A stretch of 9,442 nt of DNA. It comes from Acidobacteriota bacterium. GTDB taxonomy: Bacteria > Acidobacteriota > Terriglobia > UBA7540. Shown piece by piece: positions 5,289 through 9,442 of the stretch; the first letter of the stretch is position 1, and each line of letters begins with the position of its first letter. The notes beneath the pieces are model-generated. The model made no database searches, had not been told where the DNA came from, and saw only the letters and a list, made by a program, of their open reading frames with translations. Where the stretch lies: NCBI GenBank assembly GCA_021789565.1, contig JAJYJL010000211.1, positions 1 through 9,442 of the forward strand, in the 5' to 3' direction. The position numbers were made by a program, and so were the translations under genes.

Positions 5289-7349
5289 ATGGCCAGACCA
5301 ATTCGCTATCTGATGCTGGGGTTTTGTCTCGTGATTCTTTGCATGTTATGCGGCTGCGGAAGCGGGCCGGGTCCCACTACGCCTAGCCAGAGTAACGTTG
5401 TATCGGTTTCCCTCACGGAGCATTCGTTGACTCTGTCTGGCGGCGAGACCCATCAATTCTCTGCCACCGTGACCGGATCGTCCAATACCAATGTCATATG
5501 GAGCATTTCCGGGTGCAATGGCGATACCTGCGGGTCCATCAGCACCTCAGGTTTGTATTCGGCCCCTTCAGTAGTTTCGGCCAAACTCCCAGTAACGATT
5601 AATGCCGCCGCAGCGGCGGATTCAAGCAGGGTTGACTACGCAGCACTCGTGCTGATGCCGATCATGTTAACGATCTCACCGCCGGAAGCCTGGATCGCCC
5701 CCGGCACGACGCAGGTGTTCACCGCCTCTGTCCGTTACGACTCTCACCACGCCGGGGTCACCTGGGCCTTGGATCCGGCCTGCTCCGACAATTGCGGCAC
5801 GCTGAGCAATGCTGCCCCTGCTTCGGTGACGTACGCGGCTCCGGCCACTGCGTCTGATTCTGCCCGACTGAAACTTACTGGAAGCTCAGTGTCGGATCCG
5901 AACAGGAAGGCGGAAATAAATATCACGGTCGCGGCTGCGGGCGGAATAACAGAGGGCGACTATGCTTTCGCCTTCAATGGGTGGAATACTCCGATCACAA
6001 ACGGTTATTACTGGATGTATGAGGAAATCGTTGCCGGCCGGTTCCATGCCGATGCACAGGGCAACATCACTCAAGGCGTCGAGGACATCAACTCCCAGTC
6101 GGGTGTCGTCACGGCTCTGCCTTTCACTGGGAATTACAGTGTTGGGGCTGACGGCCATGGGAGTTTAGCGTTTGTCACCACCCAGGGAATCGCCACTTTT
6201 CATATGGTCCTGGACGCCTCCAAATCCAAAGGAAAATTCATTAGATATGATCCTTCTCAGTCCGACTCCCCGATATTCGGCTCCGGCTACTTCGAGTTGC
6301 AGGACAAGGCTGCATTTTCTCTCGCGGCGCTGGCCGGTCCTTACGCCTTCGGAGTGGTTGGCACTCTTGGTGTGGCTCGCCAGGCCGCCGTGGGAAGATT
6401 CGATGCTGACGCTTCGGGCGGCTTGACTGGAGGGTCCGCGGACGGGGCCCGGCAAACGGGCGTCTGCGATGCCCCCGGCCAACTCATTGCGGCAAACCTC
6501 CAGCTGACCGGTTCGTTTGGCGCTCCTTCCGCGAGCACGGGCCGCGGCACCGCAAAGCTGAATTGGGGATCCTCATACAACTTCGCCTACTATGTCATTT
6601 CCGATCAGAAAATCCTGCTGGTCCAGATCGACACTCGTGACTCGGACATACCTGTCTTGAGCGGAGAAGTTCGGCGCCAGAACGGACCCTTCTCGGCCGC
6701 GTCGTTCAGCGCTCCCGCCGTTTTCATCACGACAGGATCCTGCCTCTCTATCTGTGGCTTACTCGTGTACTCTGCCGTCGGACAGATGGTTCCTGATGCA
6801 TCCGGCACCGTCACCGGCATCTATGACGACAATCGTGCAACAGCGGACCTGCCCTTCACTGGTTCTTACACCGTTGCCCCCAGCGGGCGCTCAGAGGTGC
6901 AGATGAAGACGGTGTCAGGCGATACTTTCAACCATGTTGCTTACCTTTTCAAGCCCAACGAAGCGTTCCTATTGCAAACCTCCGGGACGAACGCCTTGTT
7001 CGGCCGCCTCAAGGGCCAAGCCGGGGGACCCTTTAGCGAGGCCTCCCTGAGCGGTACTTACCTGACGTACACCGGCCCGCCGGTTAGTGAGCGCGCGGAA
7101 AACGACTCTGGGTTGACGACCTTCGATGGGGCGGGCGGCTTAACCTCAACCGTGGACGTGGTCACATTTGGTAACCTCCAGTACTTGGATTTCACCGGAA
7201 CCTATACTGTTGCGCCCAATGGACGTGGCACGCTCATCTTTTCGTCACCAGCCACGGGGTCTGGTGTGTTTTGGGTCGTGTCGCCTGGCGAAATTGTGGG
7301 CAATGGCTCGATCAGTGGCGTTTCTTCCCTGCTGGAGTATGAAAAGTAG
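5289..7349 (+). CDS. Ig-like repeat lipoprotein, surface-type
   Basis: This gene encodes 686 residues of unknown function. The start ATG has a very strong GGGGGAGGT site 4 bases upstream. Residues 1-23 are a lipoprotein signal: basic start, hydrophobic core and an LCG|C box with C23 as the lipidated cysteine (C at -2 is unusual but tolerated). A Gly/Pro/Thr linker (24-36) follows. Two bacterial Ig-like domains lie at about 37-125 and 126-216; each has a 'Wxxx...C...CG' core with a likely disulfide (C76/C81, C165/C169). Four modules of roughly 105-125 residues then follow (about 223-345, 346-466, 467-580, 581-686). Each has a [AS]xGxFxADAxGxLTG-like strand (248-263, 367-382, 496-511, 607-620) and an LxFTGxYxVxxxGRG-like strand (277-291, 404-420, 521-535, 633-647). 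This domain plan fits an outer-membrane or cell-surface protein, perhaps adhesive. It has no visible catalytic motif and no downstream partner in an operon. Confidence 0.85.
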   Translation: MARPIRYLMLGFCLVILCMLCGCGSGPGPTTPSQSNVVSVSLTEHSLTLSGGETHQFSATVTGSSNTNVIWSISGCNGDTCGSISTSGLYSAPSVVSAKLPVTINAAAAADSSRVDYAALVLMPIMLTISPPEAWIAPGTTQVFTASVRYDSHHAGVTWALDPACSDNCGTLSNAAPASVTYAAPATASDSARLKLTGSSVSDPNRKAEINITVAAAGGITEGDYAFAFNGWNTPITNGYYWMYEEIVAGRFHADAQGNITQGVEDINSQSGVVTALPFTGNYSVGADGHGSLAFVTTQGIATFHMVLDASKSKGKFIRYDPSQSDSPIFGSGYFELQDKAAFSLAALAGPYAFGVVGTLGVARQAAVGRFDADASGGLTGGSADGARQTGVCDAPGQLIAANLQLTGSFGAPSASTGRGTAKLNWGSSYNFAYYVISDQKILLVQIDTRDSDIPVLSGEVRRQNGPFSAASFSAPAVFITTGSCLSICGLLVYSAVGQMVPDASGTVTGIYDDNRATADLPFTGSYTVAPSGRSEVQMKTVSGDTFNHVAYLFKPNEAFLLQTSGTNALFGRLKGQAGGPFSEASLSGTYLTYTGPPVSERAENDSGLTTFDGAGGLTSTVDVVTFGNLQYLDFTGTYTVAPNGRGTLIFSSPATGSGVFWVVSPGEIVGNGSISGVSSLLEYEK

Positions 7350-7386
7350 CGGCGACCGCCGCGAGAGAGATTCGTCGGCGTCCCGG

Positions 7387-7411
7387 GCCGGTTTCTGGGC
7401 CCCGAACCGGC
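7387..7411 (+). terminator. GC-rich hairpin after the lipoprotein gene
   Basis: GCCGGTT (7387-7393) pairs with AACCGGC (7405-7411), a 7-base stem with an 11-base loop, 38 bases after the lipoprotein stop. No U-tract follows directly; a TTTTT comes 17 bases later. It may be a weak or factor-assisted terminator, or an mRNA 3'-end stabiliser. Confidence 0.35.
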
Positions 7412-7474
7412 GATCACAACCCGCACAATTTTTCAGGGCACTGCAGACGGGCGCGTTCGGTCCAGGAGGCGGCA

Positions 7475-7510
7475 CCGGCCCGATTTACCAACAGGTAACC
7501 GGGCGGCCGG
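7475..7510. repeat. Imperfect 36-base inverted repeat
   Basis: Nested pairing is possible: TTACC (7485-7489) with GGTAA (7494-7498) around an AACA loop, CCCG (7479-7482) with CGGG (7500-7503), and CCGG (7475-7478) with CCGG (7507-7510) across a 3-base bulge. This gives 13 base pairs. No poly-T follows. It could be a second stop signal or a structured RNA; function unknown. Confidence 0.4.
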
Positions 7511-7800
7511 AGTCCCAAGAGATGCTGCCAACAAGCGTACCCTTCTATTGTTTTAAGTCTAAGCCTTGTATCGCAACTCGTTTCGCCGGCCAGCCGCCAA
7601 TTTGACCTCGTTCCCTTAACCAATAGACATAACATGGTTTATTGGCTCGCGATTCTATTTTCCCCGACTTGGGTCACACTCCGATTCCCTGCCTCCCGCC
7701 GCAAAAGGACGCTTGTTCCATACCTCCCCAAGGGTTGTAGTACCTAAGGACTATTGCGGGCCAAACTGTTTACTGGTTCAATAGCCCGTGGGAGGGAGAC

Positions 7801-8181
7801 ATGGTGAATCCAAATGGCAAGATTGCAGTAATTTCGAGCTCAGATTTTGATTGGACCGCCGAGATACAGTACAAAGAGTCACTGGAGACCCGCGACGAGG
7901 CAGTTCGTTACGCCAGCAGGCATGGTTTTAATATGATCGTTAAATACAACATGGCCGCCGGTGTCCACTTTGACGTGATGCACGACCCCAACCTGCGGTC
8001 GGCGTCCGATCTCGGAGGCGACGCAGTCGACGTGGTCGAGATGGTCCCTGTGATCATCGAGCCGGAACGCCACGGATGGGTCCGTGTCATGTCCCGGAGC
8101 GTGTTCAATCTCGGCCGGAGAACCAGTGCTGCTGCGGGCCCAATGCCGGCGCCCCACAGCCAGGCCGTCGCCGCAAAGTAA
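7801..8181 (+). CDS. Hypothetical cytoplasmic protein, 126 residues
   Basis: I do not recognise this protein. The start ATG follows a strong GGGAGGGAG site by 2 bases beyond the purine run, and the codon use from about residue 25 on is like that of the neighbouring genes. It has no signal peptide and no hydrophobic helix. Residues 7-90 could alternate strand and helix: KIAVISSSDFDW (7-18), an acidic helix KESLETRDEAVRYASRHG (25-42), then strands NMIVKYNMAAGVHFDVM (44-60) and VDVVEMVPVIIE (77-88), so a small alpha/beta domain. The tail (about 103-126) is rich in Ala, Pro, Arg and Ser and is probably disordered. The gene stands alone between two gene-free stretches and is followed by a strong hairpin 27 bases after the stop. 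The antisense frame covering 7879-8262 has no start context and is taken as a shadow. Confidence 0.7.
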   Translation: MVNPNGKIAVISSSDFDWTAEIQYKESLETRDEAVRYASRHGFNMIVKYNMAAGVHFDVMHDPNLRSASDLGGDAVDVVEMVPVIIEPERHGWVRVMSRSVFNLGRRTSAAAGPMPAPHSQAVAAK

Positions 8182-8208
8182 CAGCATGCCGTAAGGGAGG
8201 AGTACCGG

Positions 8209-8235
8209 CGCGGGCCTCCGATTGTGAGGCCCGCG
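8209..8235 (+). terminator. Strong GC hairpin downstream of the 126-residue gene
   Basis: CGCGGGCCTC (8209-8218) pairs perfectly with GAGGCCCGCG (8226-8235), a 10-base, nearly all-GC stem with a 7-base loop. It starts 28 bases after the TAA at 8179-8181. There is no U-tract on either strand, so it is either a U-less intrinsic terminator or a 3'-end protecting structure. Confidence 0.55.
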
Positions 8236-8477
8236 GCCTCGACGTCCCGCCGCATCATCCACCCGAAAGAACGCCGTCCGCTTATATTGCCAGTGGTTCC
8301 CAGCGTTTACGCACCCAGGCTCACAACTGAAGATCCCGCAAGCAATCCGTAGCCCATTGCATGGTGCTGGAATTCCAAGCCCGTAGCAGAAAATCGTAAA
8401 GTTCCAGAAACCTTGCCGCCACGCCGGTCAGCACAGTGTTGGTTGGACTTGCATCCCATATGCGGGGCGGCACGCGG

Positions 8478-8493
8478 GGATTCATGTGAATCC
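8478..8493. promoter_or_regulatory. Operator-like palindrome in gene-free DNA
   Basis: GGATTCA-TG-TGAATCC is a perfect 7-base inverted repeat with a 2-base centre. The tight spacing favours a dimeric DNA-binding protein over an RNA stem. It lies 410 bases before the ATG of the last gene, so its target is unclear; a distant upstream promoter for that gene would fit. Confidence 0.35.
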
Positions 8494-8832
8494 TCGTATC
8501 CGGTGTTTACCTTAGGCCGGGCAGGGTAAATGCCCGATTGACATTGCCCCGCGGCGGTTGTACGGTTTTGAGGGTAGATTTTCGCGTCTTCAGACCGAAA
8601 TCTTCGCGGAGGGAGGGCCGCTTGCAGGGGTGCAAATGTGGCAGTTCGCAACTACCCGCGGTCCTCGTTGCGCGCAAAGGTATATTTAGAACTACCCAGG
8701 TTCCAGCCAGCAACCGATAGGCCAGAACGGGCGTCGGTGATTACTACAAAACTTAGCCAGTCTTTCTTATCAGGTTTGCGAAGGGGCTCGTTTGGCATCC
8801 CTGCACTAACTGTATCCCACTGGAAGTCTCGC

Positions 8833-8869
8833 TTGTCCCGCCACCCGGTAGGGGTGGCATTTTTGTCCC
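8833..8869 (+). repeat. 7-base direct repeat flanking a hairpin
   Basis: TTGTCCC occurs at 8833-8839 and again at 8863-8869, exactly bracketing the stem-loop at 8840-8858 plus its T-run. A palindrome between short direct repeats is the look of a small dispersed repeat element, but one copy cannot prove it. Confidence 0.35.
8840..8866 (+). terminator. Terminator-like hairpin in the leader of the last gene
   Basis: GCCACCC (8840-8846) pairs with GGGTGGC (8852-8858) around a GGTAG loop, followed by ATTTTTGT. This is the canonical shape of an intrinsic terminator on the plus strand, although the U-tract is short. It sits only 45 bases before ATG 8904, so it would end transcription from upstream, or act as an attenuator if the promoter lies further upstream. 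Confidence 0.5.
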
Positions 8870-8890
8870 AGGAATCTAGAGGCCCGAACA

Positions 8891-8896
8891 AGGAGG
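8891..8896 (+). promoter_or_regulatory. Shine-Dalgarno site of the last gene
   Basis: A perfect AGGAGG lies 7 bases before ATG 8904. It defines the start of a frame that has no stop before the window edge. Confidence 0.85.
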
Positions 8897-8903
8897 AATA
8901 TAC

Positions 8904-9442
8904 ATGAAGAAATTCGGAGTAACAATTTTAGGGGCTATATGTACGTGTTGGCTCCTAGCTGGAGTGGCTTTTGCACAGAGCAGCGGCAACTTCAGTGCTC
9001 AGATTTACAAAACCGTCTGCACTCTCAATGACTCAACGGGAGCGCTCTCCTCGACATGTACACCTACGGCAAACGGTACGCAATGCGTTTCACTTTCGAC
9101 ACCCATCAAACTATCCAACGGCAGCGGTACTGCGCTGCTGGTCACGCCCTCGATGGTGACCGGTCTTTTCACTGATACCAAAATCGACACCACGCTCAGT
9201 TCCACCAGCGCCGACGTCGGCGTCCAGGTCTGCTTGACGGTCACTAACCCGAACGGGTCCCCCGCCGCTGGAGCAAGTGTGCTGGGCGGCAATAGCAACG
9301 GATGCGTGGTCTATGACCAGCGTTTCCAATCCATCAGCAGTCAACTGTTCTCCCAGCTTAGCCAGTGTACGGAAGCTCCCACAACAACCGCATGCTCTAC
9401 AGACGCAGACTGCTCCACCCTGGGGACAGGCTACACTTGCGA
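8904..9442 (+). CDS. Cysteine-rich exported protein, 3' end missing
   Basis: The frame is open from ATG 8904 to the window end: 179 full codons without a stop, so the C-terminus is missing. A perfect AGGAGG precedes the ATG. Residues 1-24 form a signal peptide (KK start, hydrophobic core, AFA|Q cleavage). The visible mature part has nine cysteines (39, 52, 61, 110, 134, 155, 164, 170, 179), many Thr/Ser/Gly/Asn, and a mixed beta-like pattern (TALLVTPSMVTGLFTDTKI at 76-94; VGVQVCLTV at 105-113). Near the edge, ACSTDADCSTLGTGYTC (163-179) resembles small disulfide-knot motifs of the C-x-D-x-D-C type. The protein is therefore probably a periplasmic, outer-membrane or secreted disulfide-bonded protein. 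I do not recognise a function. Its leader holds a terminator-like hairpin and a possible repeat element, so its expression may be controlled after transcription starts. Confidence 0.8.
   Translation, partial: MKKFGVTILGAICTCWLLAGVAFAQSSGNFSAQIYKTVCTLNDSTGALSSTCTPTANGTQCVSLSTPIKLSNGSGTALLVTPSMVTGLFTDTKIDTTLSSTSADVGVQVCLTVTNPNGSPAAGASVLGGNSNGCVVYDQRFQSISSQLFSQLSQCTEAPTTTACSTDADCSTLGTGYTC

Larger units (their letters stand above)
7350..7800. other. 451-base gene-free stretch with GC-rich hairpins
   Basis: No credible gene is seen here: the frames that cross it are tails of readings out of the lipoprotein gene or have no ribosome site. It contains two GC-rich inverted repeats (7387-7411, 7475-7510) and a weaker one, CCAATA at 7620-7625 with TATTGG at 7640-7645. 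Close to the next gene it has a GGGAGGGAG ribosome site (7790-7798). The promoter for that gene is not clear. Confidence 0.5.
8182..8903. other. 722-base gene-free stretch before the last gene
   Basis: No convincing gene is seen. The 89-codon plus frame 8638-8907 ends in an ATGA overlap with the next gene but has an Arg/Ser-rich, unprotein-like translation and a GTG start. The stretch contains a strong hairpin (8209-8235), a palindrome (8478-8493), a small hairpin CGGGCA/TGCCCG (8518-8536), TTGCA/TGCAA (8622-8635), and a terminator-like hairpin with flanking repeats (8833-8869). No known riboswitch class was recognised. Confidence 0.5.

Noticed and set aside
7168..7605. 145-codon plus-strand frame over the end of the lipoprotein gene
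   Set aside because: Its first part is another frame of the lipoprotein gene and the rest has no ribosome site or protein-like composition.
5251..7628. ACCAATAGAC found twice (5251-5260 and 7619-7628)
   Set aside because: Many 10-base pairs are expected by chance in a window of this size, and the two contexts share nothing else.
8307..8651. 114-codon minus-strand frame in the gene-free stretch
   Set aside because: There is no ribosome site and no recognisable motif, and it covers the palindrome at 8478-8493.
8182..8903. Possible riboswitch or tRNA in the long gene-free stretch
   Set aside because: I looked for a c-di-GMP-I-like core and a TpsiC arm; the short matches (for example GGTTCCAGCC) lack the surrounding structure.
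8638..8907. 89-codon plus-strand frame from GTG, ending in an ATGA overlap with the last gene
   Set aside because: The overlap and an AGGGG upstream are tempting, but the translation is Arg/Ser/Pro-rich and unlike a protein, and the terminator-like hairpin lies inside it. It would be worth reopening if homologues with purifying selection were found.

Overview
The window looks like chromosomal DNA of a moderately GC-rich, Gram-negative soil bacterium, most likely an acidobacterium. That placement is inferred from protein style: a winged-helix/TolB-like/TPR one-component regulator with the C-terminal signature typical of that phylum, and a lipoprotein with Ig-like domains followed by FTGxYxVxxxGRG repeats. 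It was not tested by a search. I see no rRNA, tRNA, CRISPR array, transposase or phage gene.

Left part, minus strand. Reading leftwards from about 5062 there are five genes. The first is a 604-residue transcriptional regulator (3248-5062) with a clear promoter that carries a palindrome in its spacer. Next comes a two-gene redox operon: a four-helix b561-like cytochrome (2420-3139) overlapping by ATGA a Tat-exported sulfite-oxidase-family molybdoenzyme (1665-2423). Then follow an NAD-dependent epimerase/dehydratase-type SDR (557-1525) and a small exported protein (49-399). The last gene has a perfect CRP-type palindrome (TGTGA-N6-TCACA) and an extended -10 in its leader region.

Right part, plus strand. 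Divergent from the regulator is a 686-residue predicted lipoprotein (5289-7349) with two Ig-like domains and four copies of a surface-type repeat. A 451-base gene-free stretch with GC-rich hairpins follows, then an orphan 126-residue cytoplasmic protein (7801-8181) with a strong hairpin after its stop. A 722-base gene-free stretch follows; it holds an operator-like palindrome and, just before the last gene, a terminator-like hairpin flanked by a 7-base direct repeat. The window ends inside a cysteine-rich exported protein (8904 to the edge).

How the parts relate: the cytochrome and molybdoenzyme almost certainly work together as a membrane-to-periplasm electron-transfer pair. The regulator and the lipoprotein share a 226-base divergent intergenic region, so control of one by the other is possible but unproven. 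The other genes show no evident shared pathway. Three genes (49-399, 5289-7349, 8904-9442) encode predicted exported or surface proteins of unknown function. I found no convincing new multi-gene system. The best leads are the regulatory palindromes, the non-MsrPQ cytochrome/molybdoenzyme pair, and the leader of the last gene.
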